Below are positions 7,660-14,111 of a DNA stretch of 20,855 bases, piece by piece. The stretch's first letter is position 1, and each line of letters starts with the position of its first letter. Position numbers and translations under genes: made by a program. The notes below the pieces were generated by a model. It was not told where the DNA came from. It saw nothing but the letters and a program-made list of their open reading frames with translations, and made no database searches. This DNA is from Candidatus Auribacterota bacterium (GTDB lineage Bacteria; Auribacterota; UBA6266), in assembly GCA_016933315.1 (NCBI GenBank), contig JAFGBE010000027.1:1-20855 (forward strand). The letters run 5' to 3'.

Positions 7660-8405
7660 TTCAAAATAACCTTTTGTTTAACTCCCGCATTGATTTTCTG
7701 CAAATGAGGTTCCTTCCTTAAGACATTTACAACATCTTCCATAGAAAAATTTCTTGCGGGGTCATACAGCCTTGTATATATTTCACGGACAAATTGCAGG
7801 TCTTTCTCTTCATCGACAGTCCACCTTAAGGGAGAAAGATCCTCTTCATTCCTTACGTTCAGCATATTAAATATTCCAGGGTGTTCATAAATGTAAGTAG
7901 TTACATGCTCCCTATGATAACTTCTGTCGGCCCCGGCATGGGCCTTTTCAAGGGCGGAGAATGATATGACTTCCGTATCAAGCCCGCGCGGATAGGTGCG
8001 CTCAATTGTGTTACATGCGCCGTCGAAGGATTCTTCTCTTTTCCTGTATTCACGGATAACTTTATCAACCACACCGGGATCTATCAGGGGACAATCGGAA
8101 GTAATCCTTACTACTATATCCGCTCCGTTTTCCATTGACGCTCTGTAATACCTGTCCAGCACATCATCTTCGCTGCCCCTGTAGAATTTAATTCCGTTCT
8201 CTCTGCAATATTTTTCTATCACATCATCATTTTTACCCGTAGTCGTGGCTATAACAACTTCATTAAGCTCCCTGCATGACTTCAGGCGGTTCACAACATG
8301 CCAGAGCATAGGCCTGCCGGATATATCCATCAATACTTTGCCCGGAAGCCTTGTAGAACCGGTCCTCGCCTGTATGACTGCTACAACATTTTTCCCTATA
8401 TTCAC
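7656..8405 (-). CDS. pseF: CMP-nonulosonate cytidylyltransferase (SpsF/PseF type)
   Basis: This 249-residue nucleotidyltransferase is expected to activate the nonulosonic acid with CTP. The CTP-binding signature VIQARTGSTRLPGKVL lies at 10-25, GSEDDVLDRY near 77-86, and the metal-binding ITSDCPLIDP at 101-110. The signature matches the SpsF family rather than the PARGGSKRIP form of Campylobacter PseF, so the protein fills the PseF role by context. It starts with GTG at 8405, preceded at 8417-8423 by AGGGGAG, which lies across the end of the GTPase gene; no ATG occurs before residue 26. Its stop overlaps the pseG start (ATGA). The alternative is a cytidylyltransferase for a different acidic sugar such as legionaminate. 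Confidence 0.85.
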   Translation of the reverse strand: MNIGKNVVAVIQARTGSTRLPGKVLMDISGRPMLWHVVNRLKSCRELNEVVIATTTGKNDDVIEKYCRENGIKFYRGSEDDVLDRYYRASMENGADIVVRITSDCPLIDPGVVDKVIREYRKREESFDGACNTIERTYPRGLDTEVISFSALEKAHAGADRSYHREHVTTYIYEHPGIFNMLNVRNEEDLSPLRWTVDEEKDLQFVREIYTRLYDPARNFSMEDVVNVLRKEPHLQKINAGVKQKVILK

Positions 8406-8411
8406 CCGAAT

Positions 8412-9125
8412 TTATTCTCCCCTGTAAAGATAGTCAGCGCCCTGCGTATCAAGTTTCCTGATAACACCGAAATGGTTTTGCCAGCCGATATCTTTTTTGC
8501 CTATGCAAATTGTGCATACTCCCAGCGGCGGCACACCCTTAAGGACAAGGCTGTCGGCCCTGATATCCTTCATGTCTTTCAACTCAACCAATAACCTGTC
8601 GATTCCCGTGCCCTGAAGAGCATTGACCTCATACAGCCTTATTGAATTATTGACCTCATGCACTTTTTGCCTGAATACTTCCCTTTCAGCCTGGCTTATC
8701 AAGTCGATTTTTGTAACAACCGCTATATCCGCCAGGCCGACCATAGGCCCCATTTTGAGCGGAGAGTTCATGCCCCCGAGCATGCTCAACACAACTATGC
8801 CTAATCCCTGGTTGAGATAGGGCGAACATCTCAGGCAAAGCCCGGCGCTTTCTATTATCAGAAGTTCGCTTTTATTCTTCTCGGCCCATTCTATCCCGTC
8901 TCTTATGACCATCACACCCGCATGGTCGGGGCATAAATCCCCTGAATAGACAATCTTTACCGGGATATCCGGAAAATCTTTCCCTATTTCCTCTTTTTCG
9001 AAAGTAATTACCACATCAATTTTCAAAAAAGATATTTTGACCTTCGGATGGAGCCTCCTCATCATATTTTTCACAACGGATGTCTTCCCCGCGGAAGGAG
9101 GGCCCGCCAATATCATCAGTTTCAA
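8412..9125 (-). CDS. HypB/CobW-like G3E GTPase with three Cys-rich candidate metal sites
   Basis: This 237-residue SIMIBI-class GTPase has Walker A GPPSAGKT (8-15), the G3E-type Glu-containing switch motif ESAG (92-95) and the guanine-specificity motif TKID (138-141), with NALQGTG near 168-174. G3E GTPases (HypB, UreG, CobW, MeaB) deliver metals or load and protect metallocofactors. Three candidate metal sites are visible: CPDH at 65-68, CLRC at 97-100 directly after the switch motif, and CTIC at 204-207 in a C-terminal tail that also contains His218. It lacks the His-rich stretch typical of nickel HypB. It starts with TTG at 9125, fixed by TAAGGAG at 8-base spacing; an ATG three codons later has poor spacing. 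No hydrogenase, urease or mutase is encoded in the window, so the client is unknown. Confidence 0.85.
   Translation of the reverse strand: MKLMILAGPPSAGKTSVVKNMMRRLHPKVKISFLKIDVVITFEKEEIGKDFPDIPVKIVYSGDLCPDHAGVMVIRDGIEWAEKNKSELLIIESAGLCLRCSPYLNQGLGIVVLSMLGGMNSPLKMGPMVGLADIAVVTKIDLISQAEREVFRQKVHEVNNSIRLYEVNALQGTGIDRLLVELKDMKDIRADSLVLKGVPPLGVCTICIGKKDIGWQNHFGVIRKLDTQGADYLYRGE
8417..8423 (-). promoter_or_regulatory. Ribosome-binding site for the GTG start of pseF
   Basis: AGGGGAG on the minus strand lies 11 bases before GTG 8405 and spans the last sense codons of the GTPase gene. No ATG occurs in the first 25 codons of pseF, so this site supports the GTG start and coupling to the GTPase gene. 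Confidence 0.65.
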
Positions 9126-9133
9126 TTTTAAAT

Positions 9134-9139
9134 CTCCTT
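9134..9139 (-). promoter_or_regulatory. Ribosome-binding site deciding the TTG start of the GTPase gene
   Basis: AAGGAG on the minus strand lies 8 bases before TTG 9125 but 17 before the ATG at 9116, favouring the TTG start. Confidence 0.8.
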
Positions 9140-9142
9140 ATT

Positions 9143-9901
9143 TTAGAACTTTATTATCTCGCCGCGCCGGACACGCTCTCTTATCACGCTTATCATTATG
9201 TCCTGTTCGATTATCTTTTTTCTCGCTTTCTTCTCCCTCTCGCTCGTCCTTAATATCTTCGCGATACCCCCGTTCTTCATCACCAGCCTTATATCGCAGA
9301 GGAGAGCGACCACCGGATCGTGCGTCACAAAAAGGATTATTTTCCCTTCTTCTCTAACCATCTCCATCGCTTCTTTTTTGAATATTCCGGCGTTCTCTAT
9401 CTCATCAAGAAGCACTATGGGGGCATTCCCTATTACAATGGAATCGGCAATCATAAGAGCTCTGGTCTGCCCGCCAGACAATACCGTCATTTTCATGTTC
9501 TCCGTAACTTTTTCCCCTGTAAGCTTATTTGTAAGCATAAGAGTCTTCGAAACAGCTCCCCTTGACTTCATTTTCCTGGATAAAGCATGCAGTTTCAGGA
9601 ACTCATCCACTCTCAAATCAGCAAGGAAATTAGTATGCTGCGTTATAAGGACTATAGGGTTTTTTGACGGGTCCTGCCTGTAGGAAAACGGGGGGATCTT
9701 GTTATTTATCAGTATTTTCCTGCGGGTGACCGTATCCTTCTGGGCAAGCATTTCTATATCGGTAACCAGGGATGTTTTCCCGCTGCCTGTCGGTCCGACT
9801 ATCGCCACGGTATTACCCGGGAATATTTCAAACTTCTTGAACTTTTCAGGGTTCCCGCTTTTATCTATGCCGGAGAAGACTGTAAGCTTTTTTATGTTCA
9901 A
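9143..9901 (-). CDS. Soluble ABC-type ATPase without a membrane partner
   Basis: This 252-residue single ABC nucleotide-binding domain has Walker A GPTGSGKT (36-43), Q-loop Gln88 in LITQHT, signature LSGGQ (141-145), Walker B LLDE (164-167) and the switch His194 in VTHDP. After Walker B the usual D-loop SALD is replaced by IENAGI. The helical region between Q-loop and signature is short, and a basic C-terminal tail (about 213-252) replaces the usual C-terminal extension. No permease, substrate-binding protein or second NBD is nearby, so transport is unlikely; non-transport ABC ATPases include SufC and the methanogen A2 activation component. It starts with TTG (9901-9899), overlapping the epimerase stop as TTGA, after AAGGAG at 8-base spacing; the next in-frame ATG lies beyond Walker A. 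Function is unknown. Confidence 0.85.
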   Translation of the reverse strand: MNIKKLTVFSGIDKSGNPEKFKKFEIFPGNTVAIVGPTGSGKTSLVTDIEMLAQKDTVTRRKILINNKIPPFSYRQDPSKNPIVLITQHTNFLADLRVDEFLKLHALSRKMKSRGAVSKTLMLTNKLTGEKVTENMKMTVLSGGQTRALMIADSIVIGNAPIVLLDEIENAGIFKKEAMEMVREEGKIILFVTHDPVVALLCDIRLVMKNGGIAKILRTSEREKKARKKIIEQDIMISVIRERVRRGEIIKF

Positions 9902-10893
9902 CTTCTACTCTCCTTTTTTCTTATTGCATTCACCATAGCTTTAATGCATGCCCTCATGTTTCCCGCGGGCTTAAATTTTATTTTTTTCTTAGCCTTGAGG
10001 TTTAATATGTCATGCTGGATGATGTTCTTCTGCCAGCTTACGTCTTTGTGCACAATCTCAGCTCCCGTAAGACCCGCAATGCACTTTGCGACATCTATGA
10101 TGCTTGTTTCCTCGTCGGAACAGATATTAAGGGTATCGCCGTTAAACCTTCCCTGAAAAAACACCGACTTTACTACGGCATCGACGGCATTGCCGACATA
10201 CAGGAAATTCCTTTTCTGGATGCCCCTGTTATGTACGACAATTCTATTTTTTGCCACGGCATCCGAAACCATAACGGATATAACGTCAGGCTCCTTATGA
10301 ATACACCACCTGTAAGGATTGGAGCCTATTCCGTAAACATTAGACATCCTGAGCGTTGCCGTATCCAAAAAATATTCTTTCGAAAAAATCTTATTGTAAA
10401 ACTCCTGTGAAAGCTTCTGGTGATAATACTGGTTTATCGGAACCAGCGGCTCGTTCTCCGCCATTTTTTCCTTTTCAGACCGGACATATACCCCGGCCCA
10501 CGATGCAAGTATCACTTTTTTTATGCCGCATATTATGGACGATTCCAGCAACCGCCTGTACCCCTCCACATTTTTCTGCCACTGAATAATCTTGGTGTTA
10601 TTGATGGTTATTTTCTCGGAGTAAATCTCCTTTTCCTTTTCTTCCGCCAAATGCACGATAACGTCTGATTGTTCGAGCAGCGGAATCAGGTTCTCAAGGT
10701 CGTAAAAATCCAATTCGCGAAAAATCACCTTCCTGTTCTTTTGCAGGGATTTCAAGTATTTTAAGAATGATTTTCTGTCGGCCGAGCAAAAATTATCGAT
10801 ACCTATCACTTTATCAACTTTTGGGTCAGCCGCAAGTCCGGCGAGAACATTACTCCCCACATACCCCGCTGCCCCAGTGATTAATACTCTCAA
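9898..10893 (-). CDS. NAD-dependent epimerase/dehydratase (extended SDR)
   Basis: This 331-residue extended short-chain dehydrogenase has the NAD(P)-binding motif GAAGYVG at 7-13, an acidic residue at the end of the second strand (GIDNF), a catalytic-type Ser in ASWAGVY, and YxxxK in QYYHQK. The family epimerises, dehydrates or reduces nucleotide sugars (GalE, RmlB, WbpP groups). The region after the core, SNVYGIGSNPYRW and KRNFLYVGNAVDAV, is typical of sugar-nucleotide epimerases. The start is TTG at 10893 after GAGGAG; no in-frame ATG precedes the Rossmann motif. It sits between the Fe-S protein and the ABC ATPase, overlapping the latter, so it is part of the inserted block. It could provide another nucleotide sugar, or have been recruited to act with its unusual neighbours. 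Confidence 0.85.
   Translation of the reverse strand: MRVLITGAAGYVGSNVLAGLAADPKVDKVIGIDNFCSADRKSFLKYLKSLQKNRKVIFRELDFYDLENLIPLLEQSDVIVHLAEEKEKEIYSEKITINNTKIIQWQKNVEGYRRLLESSIICGIKKVILASWAGVYVRSEKEKMAENEPLVPINQYYHQKLSQEFYNKIFSKEYFLDTATLRMSNVYGIGSNPYRWCIHKEPDVISVMVSDAVAKNRIVVHNRGIQKRNFLYVGNAVDAVVKSVFFQGRFNGDTLNICSDEETSIIDVAKCIAGLTGAEIVHKDVSWQKNIIQHDILNLKAKKKIKFKPAGNMRACIKAMVNAIRKKESRS
9910..9915 (-). promoter_or_regulatory. Ribosome-binding site deciding the TTG start of the ABC ATPase gene
   Basis: AAGGAG on the minus strand lies 8 bases before TTG (9901-9899). The next in-frame ATG would remove Walker A, so the TTG start is near certain. Confidence 0.85.
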
Positions 10894-10899
10894 TTTTGT

Positions 10900-10905
10900 C
10901 TCCTC
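10900..10905 (-). promoter_or_regulatory. Ribosome-binding site deciding the TTG start of the epimerase gene
   Basis: GAGGAG on the minus strand lies 6 bases before TTG 10893. There is no in-frame ATG before the Rossmann motif, so the TTG start is well supported. Confidence 0.85.
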
Positions 10906-10908
10906 GGT

Positions 10909-11550
10909 TTATAAAAACCTTATATCTTCTACTCTGATCTGAAGCCCGCCCGGCTTTTTTATAACCATATTAACAACACCGGTATGAGCCATGTTCATCA
11001 TACAAAAACCCGGCAGGAAATATTGCCGCCTGCCGAATTGGGGTTCTTTTCTCACGACTTCTGCAATCCCCTCAAAAGCTATCATATGGTAGGCTTCGAC
11101 ATCGAATACCTTCTTATTCCTCGAATATCGCGGGCCTACGCACCATGTATCTATAACCCCGGTGGTTTTGCTGGCTTTGATTACCTGCAAAACATGCTGG
11201 ACGGGACATCCCGCTCCTTCGGGCCTCCCGACAACAATATCACCCTTTTTTATCTTCCATTTCTCAACTATATCGGGCCTGAAAGGCAGTATAATTTTTC
11301 TTGCGGAAACTTCTCCCGGGAGAGGATTTATAACAAAATCAAATTTGTTTCCCAGAATATCCGTTTTTTTCATATGCGGTTTTTTATTTTTCGCTGTCCC
11401 GCAAGCCGGCGCGGCATTTCCGACAAAAAACACGCAATTCTCAGCCAGCTTCTTCCCTTTCCGCACAAGTACCATGAATTCCCTGCAGGTTTTCACGCCG
11501 CATAACCCGCAATTTTTACCAGGGGGAGACCATTTTGTATTCAGTTTCAT
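10909..11550 (-). CDS. 4Fe-4S domain protein with novel C-terminal domain
   Basis: This 213-residue protein starts with a 4Fe-4S domain of the type found in RnfB and in the corrinoid iron-sulfur protein large subunit: C14, C17, C22 and C39, spaced CX2CX4CX16C, with NCGLCG at the first pair. Another Cys follows at C50. The remaining about 150 residues look mostly beta-stranded and I do not recognise them; they include VGRPEGAGCPVQHV near 114-127, a Cys-Val-Gly-Pro segment near 142, and PGFCMMNMAHTGVV near 185. The conserved look of the Cys and Gly positions suggests a second metal or cofactor site, which is inference. The ATG at 11550 follows AAAGGAG; upstream in-frame TTG 11595 and ATGs 11583/11580 are less well supported. 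It is the first gene of the block between pseC and pseF. It could be a low-potential electron donor for a neighbour. Confidence 0.8.
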   Translation of the reverse strand: MKLNTKWSPPGKNCGLCGVKTCREFMVLVRKGKKLAENCVFFVGNAAPACGTAKNKKPHMKKTDILGNKFDFVINPLPGEVSARKIILPFRPDIVEKWKIKKGDIVVGRPEGAGCPVQHVLQVIKASKTTGVIDTWCVGPRYSRNKKVFDVEAYHMIAFEGIAEVVRKEPQFGRRQYFLPGFCMMNMAHTGVVNMVIKKPGGLQIRVEDIRFL

Positions 11551-11561
11551 ATGTTTCTTTT

Positions 11562-11568
11562 CTCCTTT
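11562..11568 (-). promoter_or_regulatory. Ribosome-binding site deciding the ATG start of the 4Fe-4S protein
   Basis: AAAGGAG on the minus strand lies 11 bases before ATG 11550. Starts at 11595 (TTG), 11583 or 11580 (ATG) lack a comparable site. Confidence 0.7.
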
Positions 11569-11606
11569 AATCTGCAACATCATACTCTGCTCCAAATTAC
11601 AGCAAG

Positions 11607-12764
11607 TTATCTTCCGGCAAGCCTTTTTACCTCCCTTGCTATCCTTGAAACTTCACTATGCTTGATTGACGGAAATATCGGTATGCTCAAAGCCTTACGG
11701 TAATAATCCTCGGTATTATCCAGAAGCATATTTCCGGGCAGGATCTTTTTGTAGTAAGGCTGTTTATATATGGGTATATAATGGACCTGAGTGCCTATGC
11801 CTTTGTCCGCTAATTCATTCATCACAGACTTCCTGCCGATTCCGGCGACTTTAAAATCAATATTCAGGACAAAAAGATGGTATGCCGATTTTGCCCATGG
11901 CGGTTCTTCCTGTAAAGATATCTCCTCCATCCCATAAAAAAACTTTTTATACAGCCGCGCGATTTCTCTGCGCTTTTTCACAAATCCGGTAAGTTTTGCC
12001 ATCTGGGATCCTCCCAGCGCGGCCTGGATATCCGTCATTCTGTAATTAAACCCAAGCGCCCTCATCTCGTAATACCACGGACCTATCTCTTTACATTTTT
12101 TATACGGCTTAACCACACCGTGGCTTCTTAACCTGAGCAGTCTTTCATAATACTTCCGGTTATTGGTCGTTATGGCACCGCCCTCGCCGGTAGTTATATG
12201 TTTCACGGGATGAAAACTGAAAACTGCCATATCCGAATGGGCGCATGAACCAACCCTGTGTTTTCTCCCTTTAACCGTATATTCGGCACCCAAAGCATGG
12301 CAGGCATCCTCAATAATAATAATGTCCTTTCCCCTGGAAATATTCCGGATTCCGGGCATATCACACGGCAGGCCGGCAAAATGAACGGGGATTATCGCTC
12401 TTGTCCTTGAAGATATCCTGCCGGAAATCTTTTCCGGGTCTATATTGAATGTATCAGGCTCTATATCGGCAAACACCGGCTTCAGGCCGGCGTACAGTAT
12501 CGAATTTGCCGTAGCCAGAAAAGTCACGGGTGTTGTAATAACTTCAGAATGCCGTGGCAGGTCTGCCGCAAGGCAGGCAAGGTGCAGGGCTGCGGTGCCG
12601 CTCGAAACAGCTACCACATATTTTACCTTGCAGTAGGAAGCCAGCTTCTTTTCAAAAGCGCCGACTGCCGGGCCCTGTGTGATAAAATCGGATTTCAGGA
12701 CTTTGACAACTGCCTTAATGTCATCGGCGTCGATATATTGCCTTCCGTACGGTATGTTTTTCAT
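11607..12764 (-). CDS. pseC: UDP-4-amino-4,6-dideoxy-N-acetyl-beta-L-altrosamine transaminase
   Basis: PseC transfers an amino group to C4 of the 4-keto intermediate made by PseB, using PLP. The 385-residue protein is a full-length DegT/DnrJ/EryC1 aminotransferase. Visible signatures are SSGTAALHLA near 54-63, the EDACHALGA segment near 152-160 that carries the PLP-stacking and Asp residues, and SFHPVKHITTGEGG (near 185-198), whose Lys forms the PLP aldimine; the SFHPVK-x-ITT form is characteristic of PseC. The N-terminus (NIPYGRQYIDADDI) also matches the family. It starts at ATG 12764, 32 bp after pseB stops. Other sugar aminotransferases (LegC, SpsC) share the fold, but adjacency to pseB supports PseC. 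Confidence 0.93.
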   Translation of the reverse strand: MKNIPYGRQYIDADDIKAVVKVLKSDFITQGPAVGAFEKKLASYCKVKYVVAVSSGTAALHLACLAADLPRHSEVITTPVTFLATANSILYAGLKPVFADIEPDTFNIDPEKISGRISSRTRAIIPVHFAGLPCDMPGIRNISRGKDIIIIEDACHALGAEYTVKGRKHRVGSCAHSDMAVFSFHPVKHITTGEGGAITTNNRKYYERLLRLRSHGVVKPYKKCKEIGPWYYEMRALGFNYRMTDIQAALGGSQMAKLTGFVKKRREIARLYKKFFYGMEEISLQEEPPWAKSAYHLFVLNIDFKVAGIGRKSVMNELADKGIGTQVHYIPIYKQPYYKKILPGNMLLDNTEDYYRKALSIPIFPSIKHSEVSRIAREVKRLAGR

Positions 12765-12796
12765 CGTTTTTTATTTTCCGACTGCTGAACCGCTAT

Positions 12797-13783
12797 CTAT
12801 TCAACCATCTTTCTCAGCTGTTCCACTGTAAGCCACTCCGGATTATTATCGCTGCTATAGATAAAATCCTCCTTGACCTTTTTAGCTCCGGGAAAATCTT
12901 TTTTGCCGCACCAGTCAAAATCAGGCTTTACTATATACATGTCCTTTGTCTCAAATGTCCTGCGGGCGTCATCTTTGGTTATCAACACTTCATGCAATTT
13001 TTCACCCGGCCTGATTCCGACAACGGAATGTCTGCATTCCGGGGCTATCGCCCTAGCAAGATCTATCAGCTTCATACTCGGGATTTTAGGGACAAACAAC
13101 TCGCCCCCGGCCATAATGCGGAAACATTCAATAACGAAATCAACCGTGTGCTCAAGCGTAATCCAGAACCTTGTCATTCTTTCATCCGTAATGGGAAGAA
13201 CGCCTGTATTCCGCAGCTTTTTAAAAAGAGGTATGACGCTGCCTCTTGAGCCCACTACATTGCCGTATCTGACAACGCCGAACCTTGTCCTTTCTCCCCC
13301 TGCGTAAGAGTTCCCGGCGATAAACAGCTTGTCTGCGCAGAGTTTTGTCGCCCCGTACAGATTCACGGGGTTCGCGGCTTTATCCGTGCTCAGCGCGATA
13401 ACTCTATCGACATTATTTTCTATGGCCGCCGTAATAACGTTTTCAGCTCCGATTATATTTGTCTTAACCGCTTCAAAAGGATTGTATTCACATGCGGGAA
13501 CCTGTTTCAGCGCAGCCGCGTGAATCACATAATCCACATTATGAAAGGACATTTTAAGGCGCGGGTAATCGCGCACATCACCTATAAAGAACCTTAATTT
13601 TGCAGCGTTTTTGAATTCATCCGAACATTTCATTTCAAACTGCTTTAATTCATCACGGGAATATATTATCACTTTCTTGGGATTATGCGCCGCAAGGAGC
13701 CTGCCTACGATTTTCTTGCCGAAAGAGCCTGTTCCCCCGGTCACCAAAACAGTTTTGCCATCAAAAAAATCACGGTTTGACAT
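12797..13783 (-). CDS. pseB: UDP-N-acetylglucosamine 4,6-dehydratase (inverting)
   Basis: PseB performs the first step of pseudaminic acid synthesis, converting UDP-GlcNAc to the C5-inverted 4-keto-6-deoxy sugar. The 328-residue soluble SDR has GGTGSFGKK at the NADP-binding loop (near 16-24), the FlaA1/PseB-type segment SRDELKQFEM (near 42-51), STDKAANPVNLYGATK with the catalytic region (near 131-146), and VRYGNVVGSRGSV. Its lack of transmembrane helices distinguishes it from membrane-bound CapD/PglF retaining dehydratases. The ATG at 13783 follows AAGGGG at 6-base spacing; an in-frame upstream ATG at 13819 lies inside the HTH gene and is less likely. It overlaps the end of the HTH gene by 14 bp, so the two are coupled. 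Confidence 0.93.
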   Translation of the reverse strand: MSNRDFFDGKTVLVTGGTGSFGKKIVGRLLAAHNPKKVIIYSRDELKQFEMKCSDEFKNAAKLRFFIGDVRDYPRLKMSFHNVDYVIHAAALKQVPACEYNPFEAVKTNIIGAENVITAAIENNVDRVIALSTDKAANPVNLYGATKLCADKLFIAGNSYAGGERTRFGVVRYGNVVGSRGSVIPLFKKLRNTGVLPITDERMTRFWITLEHTVDFVIECFRIMAGGELFVPKIPSMKLIDLARAIAPECRHSVVGIRPGEKLHEVLITKDDARRTFETKDMYIVKPDFDWCGKKDFPGAKKVKEDFIYSSDNNPEWLTVEQLRKMVE

Positions 13784-14051
13784 TTTTATCCCCTTTTTTT
13801 GCTTTGCCGTTATCTTCATCTATCTCTTCGTGGATCCATTTTCTTCCCTTGTTATAAAGTTTTCCCACCCGGTCCTCAAGTTTCGGCGAAATAGCCCGCA
13901 GGATTTCTTTGCCTAATATCCTGTACTGCTTCCCAGCCCGGCCTGTCCTTATAAGCCCATTTTTAATCATCCTCATCATAGTGCTGGAGCTTATTTTCAA
14001 AAGCTTCTGGGCTTCCTCAGTTGTATACACTTCGTTTTCTTTAATTTCCAT
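13770..14051 (-). CDS. Small excisionase/MerR-type helix-turn-helix protein
   Basis: This 93-residue protein contains an HTH_17-type domain at about residues 8-52: YTTEEAQKLLKISSSTMMRM followed by the wing-like NGLIRTGRAGKQYRILGKEIL. Such small proteins occur as excisionases, antitoxin-like regulators and local transcription factors; it lacks a MerR effector domain. The rest is a highly charged tail. The ATG at 14051 is chosen because AGGTG lies 9 bases upstream; an in-frame ATG at 14081 would add 10 residues but has no ribosome-binding sequence and lies close to the predicted transcription start. It is the first gene of the pse operon, directly downstream of tandem 10-bp repeats, and overlaps pseB by 14 bp. 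An autoregulatory role is inferred. No integrase or toxin gene is nearby. Confidence 0.8.
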   Translation of the reverse strand: MEIKENEVYTTEEAQKLLKISSSTMMRMIKNGLIRTGRAGKQYRILGKEILRAISPKLEDRVGKLYNKGRKWIHEEIDEDNGKAKKGDKNVKP

Positions 14052-14060
14052 AGTCAAAAA

Positions 14061-14065
14061 CACCT
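14061..14065 (-). promoter_or_regulatory. Ribosome-binding site deciding the HTH gene start
   Basis: On the minus strand AGGTG stands 9 bases before the ATG at 14051 and matches part of the anti-Shine-Dalgarno complement. The alternative upstream ATG at 14081 has only the AT-rich repeat region before it. Confidence 0.55.
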
Positions 14066-14078
14066 GAATCTTAACATC

Positions 14079-14104
14079 CATTAGTTATCATTACTTATCA
14101 TTAG
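14079..14104 (-). repeat. Tandem 10-bp direct repeats, candidate operator
   Basis: On the plus strand the segment reads as a partial unit CATTAG (14079-14084), then TTATCATTAC (14085-14094) and TTATCATTAG (14095-14104). The 10-bp period equals about one helical turn, so identical sites would lie on one DNA face. The array begins at the predicted transcription start of the promoter at 14111-14139, between it and the HTH gene start. The likely binder is the adjacent HTH protein. Binding is inferred, not shown. Confidence 0.6.
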
Positions 14105-14111
14105 ATGTCAA
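14089..14111 (-). promoter_or_regulatory. Possible overlapping second promoter
   Basis: A perfect -35 hexamer TTGACA (14106-14111) overlaps the -10 of the stronger promoter. Sixteen bases downstream a weak -10 candidate GATAAC falls inside the tandem repeats. It is much weaker than the first promoter and may be chance, but if real a repeat-bound regulator would cover its -10. Confidence 0.25.

Noticed and set aside
8412..9125. Hydrogenase maturation factor HypB proper
   Set aside because: No His-rich nickel-binding N-terminus and no hydrogenase or other hyp genes in the window; only family-level similarity can be claimed.
9143..9901. Wzt-type polysaccharide exporter ATPase
   Set aside because: No membrane permease (Wzm) or C-terminal carbohydrate-binding domain is present, and the D-loop region is atypical; a transport role is not supported here.
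11551..11606. Internal promoter between pseC and the 4Fe-4S gene
   Set aside because: The best match (TTGCTG, 15-base spacer, TATGAT) has poor spacing and weak hexamers, so it is not supported.
13784..13798. A-tract next to a G-run before pseB as a phase-variation tract
   Set aside because: The run is only seven A followed by four G and coincides with the pseB ribosome-binding site, too short for typical slipped-strand switching.
13770..14051. Phage or integrative-element excisionase
   Set aside because: The HTH type is shared with excisionases, but there is no integrase, attachment-site repeat or other mobile gene nearby; local regulator is the simpler reading.
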